A stretch of DNA of 64,000 nucleotides, from positions 1-64,000 of the forward strand of contig NZ_JAJOYU010000009.1 in assembly GCF_021290985.1 (NCBI RefSeq), given 5' to 3'. Positions 49,401-57,611 of the stretch are shown here, one piece after another. The stretch is from Rheinheimera soli. Its GTDB lineage: Bacteria; Pseudomonadota; Gammaproteobacteria; Enterobacterales; Alteromonadaceae. The translations under genes and the position numbers were made by a program. The notes beneath the pieces are model-generated. The model saw only the letters and a program-made list of their open reading frames with translations, did no database searches and had not been told where the DNA came from. Within the stretch, counting starts at the first letter, position 1. Each line of letters begins with the position of its first letter.

Positions 49401-50327
49401 TCCTGCATTGTAACTTGCCAGCCACAAACCGCCGGCTTCATCCTGCAGCATGTCGGTTAATTGAGCCTGACGTAATGTTGCTGGTTGCAAGGGAATGGTC
49501 AGCTCCCCAGAACTTATATCAAGCTGCAACAAACCTCCGCTAAAACTGGCCAGCATCAAATGCTGAGGGTTTTTCAGATGAAGTTTATTAATGGACCCTG
49601 CAGCTTGCCCGTTATCGACTTTATGCCAGCCCTTAGCGGAGTGTTGCTCCAGATGCCAGGCAATCAGCCCCCCACCTGTGCCGGATAAAGTCCGCAGAGG
49701 TGCGTCACCTGAAGCCAGATACAAGACGCCATCTGCTGCCATCAATAAATCGTTGATGTGGATACTGGAGACGCCATCCACTCGGGCAGACAATGGTTGA
49801 GCTGTCAGGCTTAGTTGTTGCGGTTCTAACAGAAATAAACCTGCACCATAACTGCCAACCCAAATCCGCAGCTGCGGATCCTGATACAACACAGATATTT
49901 CACTGGAACCATTGTTGAGGGTTGCAGGCAATGCCACCCGGCTGAAGCTTTCTGAAGCCGCATTAAATCGGTTCACACCCGCGTAACGGGTGCCAACCCA
50001 CAACACTCCCTGTTGATCCACCAGTAAACTACTGATCCAATCAGCTGACAACGAATCAGGATCGGTCGCATCGGCTCTGAACACTGTGACTTCAGACCCG
50101 TTCAAACGGTAAAGACCATGCTGAGTGCCAAGCCAGATTTGGCCAGCATGATCCTGCGCTAGTGCAGTAGAGGAGATATGAGCCTGGTTCTGTTCCAGAG
50201 CAACAAAGCGGCTATAGACCTGACGCACCTGTTCAGATGCATAGGCTACGTTCACCAAAAGCAGCACAAACCCTAGCAATAAGGACCAAAGGCCTTTTAC
50301 CACAGATGTTCCCCAGCTATACCGCAT
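46461..50327 (-). CDS. Large membrane sensor histidine kinase with two-component propeller
   Basis: The product has 1288 residues. After a signal/anchor segment (SLLLGFVLLLVNVAYA) come about a dozen Reg_prop blades, such as IWLGTQHGLYRL, LWVGTRYAGVNRF and IWIGSADQGLFLY. These form a periplasmic propeller to about residue 690, closed by a Y_Y_Y domain (YRYQLNGFDRDWIQ). A membrane helix follows near 815-835. A cytoplasmic coiled coil, a GAF domain (EITASLDLKQVL...VGVFSVQSL), the H box GVAHEINTPLG (His near 1058) and an ATPase domain (NALIHG, DNGKGLD, GGTGLGAHIV) complete it. There is no receiver or DNA-binding domain, and no response regulator gene lies beside it. The signal is unknown; related proteins often sense glycans. 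Confidence 0.93.
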   Translation of the reverse strand: MRYSWGTSVVKGLWSLLLGFVLLLVNVAYASEQVRQVYSRFVALEQNQAHISSTALAQDHAGQIWLGTQHGLYRLNGSEVTVFRADATDPDSLSADWISSLLVDQQGVLWVGTRYAGVNRFNAASESFSRVALPATLNNGSSEISVLYQDPQLRIWVGSYGAGLFLLEPQQLSLTAQPLSARVDGVSSIHINDLLMAADGVLYLASGDAPLRTLSGTGGGLIAWHLEQHSAKGWHKVDNGQAAGSINKLHLKNPQHLMLASFSGGLLQLDISSGELTIPLQPATLRQAQLTDMLQDEAGGLWLASYNAGLWYQQEAGQSWQQFQHQGQFSGGLPGNSIYALMLDKQGTVWTINQLRVAGISRFARHIRTLPTATDQPQLLPASDVLGIEVVNSSTVWLANRQGGLLRFNPQQGRLEAIPMPDGSPDFSARQVRWAPQLDLLWTGSEQGLWQFRPKTQEWQPVPLLDDTQVQPVIKSLFTDSQQQLWVGTRGHGVFIVSADGQQITALNRYSKPGLPVDDINLVYQDSFGLIWIGSADQGLFLYNQQDGRLQQWQQKDASQHGLQFNGIQLVVEENEHLWIHAGNLRHRVLRSKNAPAQIEGFKPYLTAADDDAELRSAQLFRLLYRQHFLPEQKSYLNLDERLGVQSVTWIGSWAEHEGWLFRGGKEGLDFYQIDQLPQQWPLNSLKLTSLSLFNQIVQPARPGTQSLLPVVLSALDQLKLMYQQDMFSLHFSVPEFIQPEKLRYRYQLNGFDRDWIQASQPVATYTRLPPGSYVWQAEASIGDGPWQTQTSLAIEVLPPWWMTWWFRTALVALVLFSCFSWFQQKMKRQLEMRRQLELQVSLRTEELSQKTSQLQEKHQALQRSYQDITLLQQISREITASLDLKQVLTRCHSHLVQMLDAHVLLIGIYRETEHKLDFAFWMEDNQLAPRFDVDLEQAATPAVFCFNNQREMIIREAAEFLEYLPVIPEPLYGVMTKSVLYFPLTVSGKAVGVFSVQSLKEQAYSDSQIELLRTLASYVAISVANADSFEQLQLTQQQLITQEKMAGLGSLVAGVAHEINTPLGICVTASSHLQAELDTVQHAVDQKMLQQSQFQRFLQHLREGLKILQVNTGRAADLVQSFKKVSVDQSNVSLREFNLATYVQDVVLTLKPQLHKAGCVLDVQCDANLVIYTDPGAIAQIITNLVLNALIHGVKDRPDPRIQLSFSQEGRTLLMKFSDNGKGLDHRALQHLFEPFYTTNRNNGGTGLGAHIVYNLVTVSLKGHIEVHSEPEQGLHYKITFPARRDG

Positions 50328-50438
50328 TGTTTATTCAGTATTTACCGCTTTCACAATTTGAGCAAATTAACGAATTAAATCTTGGGGTGCTGGCTACTGG
50401 CAGATTTTCTATGTAATAAAAGTGCCCTGCTGGCCAAG

Positions 50439-51638
50439 TCAGTCTGACTGCACTAATAACTCTTCCAGGCAATGCTGCTGTATGCCGTAAAAGCTTTTGA
50501 TTTGTTGCACTTGAGAGAGCAGTTGTTGACGATTTTTGGGTTTCTGACTTTTTACAGCCAGAATCATTTTATTTTTACTGGTGTGTTCCAAGGATATAAA
50601 TTCAAACACCTGAGTATCATAACCATAAGCCTCCAGCAGCAAAGCGCGCAGGCTATCGGTCAGCATCTCGGCTTGCTCACCTAAATGAATGCCGTGTTTC
50701 AGCATAGGTTGCAGTAGTGGTGGGCTTATGAGTTGCGGCCGCAGCTGTTTATGGCAACAGGGCGAACACATAATCATCGAAGCGCCGGTGCGAATGCCCA
50801 TATGAATAGCGTAATCAGTGGCTATATCACAGGCATGCAGGGCTATCATCACGTCTATGCCTTTGGCCTCGAAATGTTTTACATCGCCCTGCTCAAAACC
50901 AATGCCCTGCAAATTTAAATCACAGGCGACGCCGTTGCATAAATCCACCAGCTCCTGACGCAGCTCGACACCTGTCACTTTGGCATCAAGCCCCAACTGA
51001 TGTGTCAGATAATCATGCACCGCAAAGGTCAGGTAGGCTTTACCAGAGCCAAAATCGGCAATATGCACTGCAGGTTTTTGTTTTAAGCCGGTTTGACTTA
51101 AAGCCCGGTCAAAGACTTCGACAAACTTATTGATTTGCTTCCATTTGCGCGACATAGCCGGCACCAGCTTATGCTGGGCATCGGTGACACTAAGCTGCTG
51201 CAAAAAAGGCCGGTCTAACGTCAGGAAGCGCTGCTTTTCTTTATCATGACTTAAAACTGCCGAGCTGACAGCCGCTTGCTTAATCGCTTTTGTGCTGCTT
51301 AACACTTTGCCCTTTTTACTGACACTCAATTGAGTTTCACTGTCGGAAGCTGTGAAATGAGCAGCTTTGAATTCTGTGCCTAATAAATCTTGGATCAGTT
51401 GCAGTCCTTCGCTTACAGCAAAGTTTTTGGTGATATCCCGGGTTTTATGCCGGTATAAAAAACTTAAATGCGCACCATCTTTTAACACCACAGGCCGCAC
51501 TTCAATCCGCACCAGGCTGCTATCCTCGCCCTGATAATTGCTTAACAGCAGCTTTTGCCAGCTGTAGTTTTCAAGCTTTTGCCGGAGGAGTTGGATAAAG
51601 GCGCTGAAATCTGAAGTACTCACTGAAATTCTCTGCAA
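50439..51638 (-). CDS. SAM-dependent methyltransferase, Methyltransf_32-like
   Basis: The product has 399 residues. SAM motif I is HIADFGSGKAYLTFAVHDYL (about 192-211), with acidic motif II VTGVELRQELVDLC and the later IALHACDIATDYAI. A cysteine-histidine motif MCSPCCHKQLRPQ follows (about 290-302). This combination is seen in the family of METTL25/GSTCD-like enzymes. The first 180 residues have no domain I can name. The target is unknown; RNA is a fair guess. Confidence 0.8.
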   Translation of the reverse strand: MQRISVSTSDFSAFIQLLRQKLENYSWQKLLLSNYQGEDSSLVRIEVRPVVLKDGAHLSFLYRHKTRDITKNFAVSEGLQLIQDLLGTEFKAAHFTASDSETQLSVSKKGKVLSSTKAIKQAAVSSAVLSHDKEKQRFLTLDRPFLQQLSVTDAQHKLVPAMSRKWKQINKFVEVFDRALSQTGLKQKPAVHIADFGSGKAYLTFAVHDYLTHQLGLDAKVTGVELRQELVDLCNGVACDLNLQGIGFEQGDVKHFEAKGIDVMIALHACDIATDYAIHMGIRTGASMIMCSPCCHKQLRPQLISPPLLQPMLKHGIHLGEQAEMLTDSLRALLLEAYGYDTQVFEFISLEHTSKNKMILAVKSQKPKNRQQLLSQVQQIKSFYGIQQHCLEELLVQSD

Positions 51639-51688
51639 TCAAAAAAGGCCGTTAGTATAAACCTGACAGCTCAAAGCTCCATAGTGCT

Positions 51689-53191
51689 TTATGGAGTCGA
51701 CGAGGTTTTTGTCTCTGGTAAAGGCTCTGAATCAAACTCAATCTGAGACTTTTCGACAAAATATTCCGGCAACTCAGCCTGAATAGCAGGAGTTAAATCT
51801 TTAAATTCGTTGACCTGTTTCACCAGATTCGCCCTGCCCTTGTACAGCTGACTTTCGGCTGTCTCATAGGCTTCCTGCGCTTTGTTTAGGCTCTCTTTGA
51901 CTCTTAAAAAAGTCGTCAGAAAGGTACGGAGTTTGTTAAACACAGCATCCGCACGTTTAGCGAGTTCAGCCGTGTGTTTATGCTGCTCTTCGTAGCGCCA
52001 CAACTGGCGGACAATATTGAGGCTGGTTAACAAAGTGGTAGGCGTCGCTACCAGTACATTTTGATTCAGCGCTTGCTGGAACAAGCTTTCATCAGCTTTT
52101 AACGCCTCCACAAAAGCCGACTCAATAGGCACAAACATAAACACCAGATCGGGTGAATTCAGGCCAGGCAACTTGTGGTAATTACGGTCTGACAGCTCTT
52201 TAATGCGGGCAGCCATCGAAGCCACATGTTCCTGCAGCGCCAGTTTACGCTCTATCTCATCTTCTGAATTGATATAACGGCTATAGGCATTTAAGGAGAC
52301 TTTGGCATCAATAATCAAATGTTTGCCCTGAGGCAAAAACACCACTAAATCAGGCCGCAGTTTATTACCATCTTCCTGAGTAACAGAAAACTCGCACTGG
52401 TAATCCTGCCCTGCTCTTAAACCTGAGCGCTCCAGCACATTTTCCAATACCAGCTCACCCCAGTTGCCCTGAGTTTTTTTCTGGCCTTTTAATGCCACAG
52501 CCAGTTGGTGTGCTTCTTCGGTGATCTGCTGATTAAGGATTTTTAAATGCTGCAGTTCGTGATTCAAAAGCGCTTGCTGCTGGCTGTCTTTGAGATGAAT
52601 ATCTTCCACTTTGCTTTTAAAGGCGTCCAACTGCAAACGAAACGGGTTCAGTAGGCTATTTAAAGCTTCCTGATTAGAAGCCTGGAAGCGTACCGACTTA
52701 TCTTCAAAAATTTGCTGCGCCAACTGCTGAAATTCAAGGCTGAGTTGCTGTTTGCTGTTTTGCAATAACGCCTGCTGCTCGGCAAAATGCTGCTGCTTTT
52801 CTTTTAAACTGATTTGCAGCGCACTGTGTTCACGTTGCAACTGCATATAGTCTTGCTGCTGCGTCTGATACTGCTGTTTTAACTCTGTCCAGAGCTCAAA
52901 CACCTGTTGATACTGGCTTTGGCTGCGAGCGAGTTCAGCGGCGTACTTTTGCTGCTGGTAACTTAAATCTTTAAAGTCATCCTGAGCCTGCTGCAATTGC
53001 AACTGATATTGTTGTAACAACTGCTGGTGGTGCTGGCTTTGTTGTGCCTGAAGCTGGTTTGTGGTTTGTTGCAATCCGAGTTGTTGTTGTAATTGAGCTG
53101 CTTGGGTACGGGATCGGATCAAGCCCCAGATGCAACAAAGCAAAACCACAGCCAAAATACTACTTAACACAAACAAAGCTTCTGTGGTCAT
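51689..53191 (-). CDS. rmuC: DNA recombination protein RmuC
   Basis: The product has 500 residues. One N-terminal membrane helix (LFVLSSILAVVLLCCIWGLI) comes first. A long glutamine-rich coiled coil follows (about 30-230), then the RmuC domain with a restriction-endonuclease-like core (GNWGELVLENVLERSGL, LRPDLVVFLPQGKHLIIDAKVSL, FMFVPIESAFVEAL). E. coli rmuC mutants show more inversion at short inverted repeats. The catalytic-looking D-EVK-type signature (PDLVVF...IDAKVS) is kept. Confidence 0.96.
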   Translation of the reverse strand: MTTEALFVLSSILAVVLLCCIWGLIRSRTQAAQLQQQLGLQQTTNQLQAQQSQHHQQLLQQYQLQLQQAQDDFKDLSYQQQKYAAELARSQSQYQQVFELWTELKQQYQTQQQDYMQLQREHSALQISLKEKQQHFAEQQALLQNSKQQLSLEFQQLAQQIFEDKSVRFQASNQEALNSLLNPFRLQLDAFKSKVEDIHLKDSQQQALLNHELQHLKILNQQITEEAHQLAVALKGQKKTQGNWGELVLENVLERSGLRAGQDYQCEFSVTQEDGNKLRPDLVVFLPQGKHLIIDAKVSLNAYSRYINSEDEIERKLALQEHVASMAARIKELSDRNYHKLPGLNSPDLVFMFVPIESAFVEALKADESLFQQALNQNVLVATPTTLLTSLNIVRQLWRYEEQHKHTAELAKRADAVFNKLRTFLTTFLRVKESLNKAQEAYETAESQLYKGRANLVKQVNEFKDLTPAIQAELPEYFVEKSQIEFDSEPLPETKTSSTP

Positions 53192-53222
53192 GGTTCTCTC
53201 TACATCATCCGGATAACAAAGA

Positions 53223-53642
53223 TCAACTGGCTGGTTGTTCTATTACACATGTTTTCTCAACACAAGCACTCACCGGCGGCAACAGCATCTGACAAGTAGA
53301 CATTAAGCCAAGCTTTTCATTTTGTTGCTTTTTTAGCTTCTGGTAACGTTCATTGGTATAGCTTAACATTTTTTCATCTGTCTGCTGTGTGGAGTAAATC
53401 AGATACTGATCCGGCCCACCACAAGGACGAGCTCCAACCCCAATTACTTTACACTGATTGTCTTGTTCGCACTCTTTGTTTTCGGTTAACCGCTCCAGTC
53501 TTAACTGCAACTGGCGGGTGTCGAGCTGCAGTTGCGCTAAAGGACCATCCAACTGGGTAGTCAAGCTGTCTTTATTAGCAGGAACTGTAGCGCAGCCTGC
53601 AAGTGACAACACAAGCACAGCCAGAGTTAACGTTTTTTTCAT
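53223..53642 (-). CDS. Small lipoprotein of unknown function
   Basis: The ATG at 53642 follows AGGAG at six bases; a longer frame adds 16 residues and is not used. The product has 139 residues. A lipoprotein signal with lipobox LAGC (Cys19) is present. The mature part has a short coiled coil (LAQLQLDTRQLQLRLERL) and six more cysteines, likely in disulfides. The +2 residue is Ala, which allows transport to the outer membrane. It lies 31 bases before rmuC on the same strand. No function can be given. Confidence 0.82.
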   Translation of the reverse strand: MKKTLTLAVLVLSLAGCATVPANKDSLTTQLDGPLAQLQLDTRQLQLRLERLTENKECEQDNQCKVIGVGARPCGGPDQYLIYSTQQTDEKMLSYTNERYQKLKKQQNEKLGLMSTCQMLLPPVSACVEKTCVIEQPAS

Positions 53643-53773
53643 TTTTATCTCCTGAACAGCGTGATCACCCAAATGGCGAAAAGCCTGCAACGGCGCATTA
53701 ATCGCCTATCTTAGAGATCCAAAGCAAAGGGAACAAGAGAGTTAAAAAAGAAATTTGTAAGCAATTTATTAAC

Positions 53774-53810
53774 TTGAGTAAAGAGAGCCCGCTTGGCCCT
53801 CTTTACTCAA
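53774..53810 (-). terminator. Terminator-like hairpin after etfA
   Basis: Perfect 12-bp arms TTGAGTAAAGAG (53774-53785) and 53799-53810 enclose a 13-nt loop that can extend the stem in part. It lies 18 bases after the etfA stop. The following minus-strand sequence is AT-rich but has no clean T run. Confidence 0.7.
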
Positions 53811-53827
53811 TCAAAAGAGGGTAAAGG

Positions 53828-54754
53828 TTAAATCTTGGCTTCCAGCTCAGGCAAAATTGCGAATAAATCGCCTACCAGACCGTAATCAGCCACCTGGAAA
53901 ATGGGTGCTTCAGGGTCTTTATTAATTGCCACTATCACTTTGGAATCTTTCATACCAGCCAAATGCTGGATAGCACCTGAAATACCCACAGCAATATACA
54001 AATCTGGCGCAACAATTTTACCTGTCTGGCCTACTTGCATATCGTTCGGTACAAAACCAGCATCCACTGCGGCGCGTGATGCACCAATAGCAGCATTCAG
54101 CTTGTCGGCAATGCCGTTTAACAGCGCAAAGTTTTCACCATTTTGCATACCACGACCACCAGAGATGATGACCTTGGCAGCCGTCAATTCAGGACGCTCT
54201 GATTTCGTCAGTTCTTCACTGACAAAAGCCGATACAGCTGCATCTTTAGCCACACTGATAGTTTCAATGGCTGCGTTGTTGCCAGTATCTACCGCATCAA
54301 AAGCCGCAGACCGCACAGTCAGCACTTTAATAGCGTCGCTGCTTTTTACTGTTGCAATAGCGTTACCTGCATACACAGGACGAACAAAAGTATCGGCACT
54401 TTCAATAGCAATCACATCGGAAATTTGTGCGACATCTAATAGAGCTGCGACACGTGGTAAAAAGTTTTTGCCGTTGGTGGTCGCGCTGGCTACTACATGC
54501 TGATAATCCTTCACCAGTTCAGTCACCAGCAGGCTGACATTTTCTGCCAGTTGATGCTGATACACAGCCGAATCGGCATGTAATACCTTAGTTACACCTC
54601 GCAATGTCGCCGCTTCTGAGGCCACTGAAGAAGAATTAAAGCCAGCCACTAACAGATGAATATCACCGCCAATCTGGCTGGCTGCTTTTACGGCTTTATG
54701 AGTATCCGCCTTCAGGCTCTGATTATTGTGTTCCGCTATCACTAAAATGCTCAT
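53828..54754 (-). CDS. etfA: Electron transfer flavoprotein, alpha subunit
   Basis: EtfA carries FAD and, with EtfB, takes electrons from acyl-CoA and branched-chain acyl-CoA dehydrogenases. The product has 308 residues. The C-terminal FAD site is clear: [71 protein letters not shown]. It overlaps etfB by one base. EtfB-EtfA pass electrons to the quinone reductase encoded divergently at 55717. Confidence 0.98.
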   Translation of the reverse strand: MSILVIAEHNNQSLKADTHKAVKAASQIGGDIHLLVAGFNSSSVASEAATLRGVTKVLHADSAVYQHQLAENVSLLVTELVKDYQHVVASATTNGKNFLPRVAALLDVAQISDVIAIESADTFVRPVYAGNAIATVKSSDAIKVLTVRSAAFDAVDTGNNAAIETISVAKDAAVSAFVSEELTKSERPELTAAKVIISGGRGMQNGENFALLNGIADKLNAAIGASRAAVDAGFVPNDMQVGQTGKIVAPDLYIAVGISGAIQHLAGMKDSKVIVAINKDPEAPIFQVADYGLVGDLFAILPELEAKI

Positions 54755-55503
54755 CAGATCACCTTCGCTTCTTGTTTTAATTTGGCTACTAACTCATCCA
54801 CAGAGCTTACGATCACTCCAGCCTGACGGGATGCAGGGGCTGTGACTTTCAGCGTCGTGACGTTAGAGCTTAAGTTCACCCCGTAGCTGTCTGCCGCTTT
54901 TACATCCAAAGGCTTTTTCTTAGCCTTCATAATGTTAGGCAATGAAGCATAACGTGGCTCGTTTAAACGCAAGTCTGTTGAAACTACAGCAGGTAAGCTC
55001 AGCTCTACTTGCTGTAAACCACCGTCTATCTCGCGGGTGACTTTTACTTTGCCATCAGCCACTACTACTTTTGATGCAAAAGTGCCCTGACCCATACCAG
55101 TTAATGCAGCCAGCATCTGGCCTGTCTGGTTGTTGTCTGAGTCTATGGCTTGTTTACCTAAAATCACCAGTTGCGGCTGCTCATCAGCTACTACTTTGCT
55201 TAATAATTTCGCCACTTGCAGCGAATCTAAACTCAATTCGGTCTCAATCTGCAACGCGCGATCTGCGCCTAAGGCTAAAGCAGTGCGCAGTTGCTCCTGC
55301 ACAGCAGCAGGACCTATAGAAACCACCACCACTTCAGTGGCAATGCCTGCTTCTTTTAAACGCACAGCTTCTTCCACGGCAATTTCACAAAACGGATTGA
55401 GCGCCATTTTTACGTTGGCTAAATCCACACCGCTTTGATCGGCCTTTACCCGTACTTTGACGTTGTAATCTATGACCCGTTTGACCGGTACTAAAATCTT
55501 CAT
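54754..55503 (-). CDS. etfB: Electron transfer flavoprotein, beta subunit
   Basis: The product has 249 residues. The N-terminal [18 protein letters not shown] is typical, and AMP-binding residues lie in [24 protein letters not shown]. The signature [45 protein letters not shown] is nearly the family consensus. It is the first gene of etfBA and diverges from etfQO; the gap holds two copies of a palindromic operator. Confidence 0.98.
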   Translation of the reverse strand: MKILVPVKRVIDYNVKVRVKADQSGVDLANVKMALNPFCEIAVEEAVRLKEAGIATEVVVVSIGPAAVQEQLRTALALGADRALQIETELSLDSLQVAKLLSKVVADEQPQLVILGKQAIDSDNNQTGQMLAALTGMGQGTFASKVVVADGKVKVTREIDGGLQQVELSLPAVVSTDLRLNEPRYASLPNIMKAKKKPLDVKAADSYGVNLSSNVTTLKVTAPASRQAGVIVSSVDELVAKLKQEAKVI

Positions 55504-55538
55504 AAAAACCCCATTCGGCCGCTATACTCAGCACTAAG

Positions 55539-55604
55539 TTGACGTTAAGGTAAAGCTGATTCTTTCCAGGTCATCAATCTACTTACTGTTGACGTTAACG
55601 TCAA
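55539..55604. promoter_or_regulatory. Paired palindromic operators between etfBA and etfQO, LiuR-like
   Basis: TTGACGTTAACGTCAA (55589-55604) is a perfect 16-bp palindrome. TTGACGTTAAGGTAAA (55539-55554) matches it at 14 of 16 positions, 50 bp away. The sequence resembles the motif I recall for LiuR, the MerR-type regulator of branched-chain amino acid breakdown, which often includes the etf genes. One regulator could thus control both divergent units. The assignment rests on memory of the motif. Confidence 0.65.
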
Positions 55605-55716
55605 CCTGAAATACCCTAGCAAATAGCAGAAGTTATGAATTTTATGTCAAGTTAATCATCCATCAGCAGAACAAGGCAAAAAGCCAGACAAAAAAGATGG
55701 ATAAGTTGAGGTTGTT

Positions 55717-57363
55717 GTGGTTGAACGTGAGTCGATGGAATTTGATGTAGTGATAGTTGGTGCAGGCCCTGCGGGTTTGTCGAGTGCTATCCGCTTAGCT
55801 CAACAAGCCAAAACAGCAGGCACTGAAATAAGTCTATGTGTTGTTGAAAAAGGCTCTGAAGTGGGCGCCCATATTTTATCCGGCGCAGTGTTTGAACCCA
55901 GGGCTTTAAATGAATTATTCCCTGACTGGCAAAAAATGAATGCGCCAGTGACCGCTTCGGTTACGCATGACCACATTTATCTGTTAAAAGATGAACAAAA
56001 TGCGCAAAAGCTGCCTAATTTTCTGGTGCCTAAAACCATGCACAATGAAGGCAACTACATTGTGTCTATCGGTAATTTATGCCGCTGGTTAGCCACTCAG
56101 GCTGAACAGCTGGGTGTTGAAATTTTCCCGGGCTTTACCGCCGCAGAGCTGCTGATTGAAGATGGTATAGTCAAAGGTGTGGTTACAGGTGAAATGGGTG
56201 TTGCCCATGACGGCAGCCAGAAAGACAGCTACGTACCTGCGATGGAGCTTCGTGGTAAATACACTGTATTCGCTGAAGGTTGCCGTGGCCATTTAGGTAA
56301 AGAGCTGATTTCCCGCTTTGAACTGGATAAAGGTTGTTCTCCACAACATTATGCTTTGGGTTTTAAAGAAATCTGGGACGTACCGGCAGAGCAACATCAG
56401 CAAGGTTTAGTGGTGCACAGCGCTGGCTGGCCATTACAACAAGATACCAGCGGTGGCGGTTATTTGTACCACGCTGAAGGTCAACAGATTGTGGTTGGTC
56501 TTATTGTTGATTTGAACTACAGCAACCCACATCTGAGCCCTTTTGAGGAGTTTCAGCGTTATAAGCAGCACCCTGTGATTAAACAATATCTGCAAGGTGG
56601 TAAACGTGTGTCTTATGGCGCCCGGGCTATCGCTAAGGGTGGCCTGAACAGCTTGCCTAAAATGACCTTCCCCGGTGGTGTATTGGTGGGTTGTGATGCT
56701 GGCACGCTGAATTTCGCCAAAATCAAAGGCAACCACACCGCGATGAAATCAGGCATGCTGGCCGCTGAAACTATTTTCGAGGCATTGCAGCAAGATAAAA
56801 CCGGTGTAGATTTAACTGAATTTGCAGCGCATTTTGAGCAAAGCTGGTTATTCGACGAGCTGTTCCGAAGCCGCAACTTTGGCCCTGCCATGCATAAATT
56901 TGGTTCGTTCTGGGGCGGAGCTTTTAATACGCTGGATCAGAATATTTTCGCAGGCAAACTGCCGTTTACGCTAAAAGATGACACTCTTGATCATTTAACC
57001 TTACGACCAGCGGCCGAAGCTCCTAAAATTCAATACGCTAAACCCGACAATCAATTCAGTTTTGACCGTTTATCTTCAGTGTATTTATCCAACACCAACC
57101 ATGAAGAAGATCAGCCTTGCCACTTAAAACTGGCCGATGCATCTATTCCTGTTCAGGTGAATTTAGCTTTGTACGACGAACCTGCACAGCGTTATTGCCC
57201 TGCAGGTGTCTACGAAATAGTGGAAGAAAATAATCAGCCACGATTACAGATCAATGCGCAAAACTGCATTCACTGTAAAACCTGTGATATTAAAGACCCT
57301 CGCCAGAATATCACCTGGGTGACCCCGGAAGGTGCTGGTGGTCCAAATTATCCGAATATGTAA
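55717..57363 (+). CDS. etfQO: Electron transfer flavoprotein-ubiquinone oxidoreductase
   Basis: This membrane-bound iron-sulfur flavoenzyme passes electrons from ETF to ubiquinone. The product has 548 residues. The FAD motif is VVIVGAGPAGLSSAIRLA (about 10-27). The C-terminal 4Fe-4S cysteines are in RYCPAGVYEI and NCIHCKTCDIKDP. The GTG at 55717 with GAGG close upstream is preferred over the ATG six codons later, because homologues keep the VERESMEFD start. It diverges from etfBA. Confidence 0.96.
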   Translation: MVERESMEFDVVIVGAGPAGLSSAIRLAQQAKTAGTEISLCVVEKGSEVGAHILSGAVFEPRALNELFPDWQKMNAPVTASVTHDHIYLLKDEQNAQKLPNFLVPKTMHNEGNYIVSIGNLCRWLATQAEQLGVEIFPGFTAAELLIEDGIVKGVVTGEMGVAHDGSQKDSYVPAMELRGKYTVFAEGCRGHLGKELISRFELDKGCSPQHYALGFKEIWDVPAEQHQQGLVVHSAGWPLQQDTSGGGYLYHAEGQQIVVGLIVDLNYSNPHLSPFEEFQRYKQHPVIKQYLQGGKRVSYGARAIAKGGLNSLPKMTFPGGVLVGCDAGTLNFAKIKGNHTAMKSGMLAAETIFEALQQDKTGVDLTEFAAHFEQSWLFDELFRSRNFGPAMHKFGSFWGGAFNTLDQNIFAGKLPFTLKDDTLDHLTLRPAAEAPKIQYAKPDNQFSFDRLSSVYLSNTNHEEDQPCHLKLADASIPVQVNLALYDEPAQRYCPAGVYEIVEENNQPRLQINAQNCIHCKTCDIKDPRQNITWVTPEGAGGPNYPNM

Positions 57364-57374
57364 AAGTCAGGGGG

Positions 57375-57419
57375 ATGGGATCAGAAGCAAAAACTAAAAT
57401 CGACAGCTTCTGATCCCAT
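57375..57419 (+). terminator. Long hairpin after etfQO
   Basis: The 14-bp perfect arms ATGGGATCAGAAGC (57375-57388) and 57406-57419 have a 17-nt loop, then TTATTTC. They likely end etfQO; the shape and the leading GGGG also recall a REP element. The rest of the gap to 57612 is AT-rich with no gene. Confidence 0.65.
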
Positions 57420-57611
57420 TTATTTCATCTTGATGCGGAATTAGTGCGATATTTTTCAATTTTATTTTCCTGATTATCAAAAAGTTCAATTCTCTTCGAT
57501 AATTTTGCTGTACTGTACTTCATGCCAATTGTAATAATAGACAGCTAAGTCTATGTTTATGACTCAGATCGAAGTAGCTAAGAACAATAAAAACAGCTTG
57601 GAAGGTTATCC

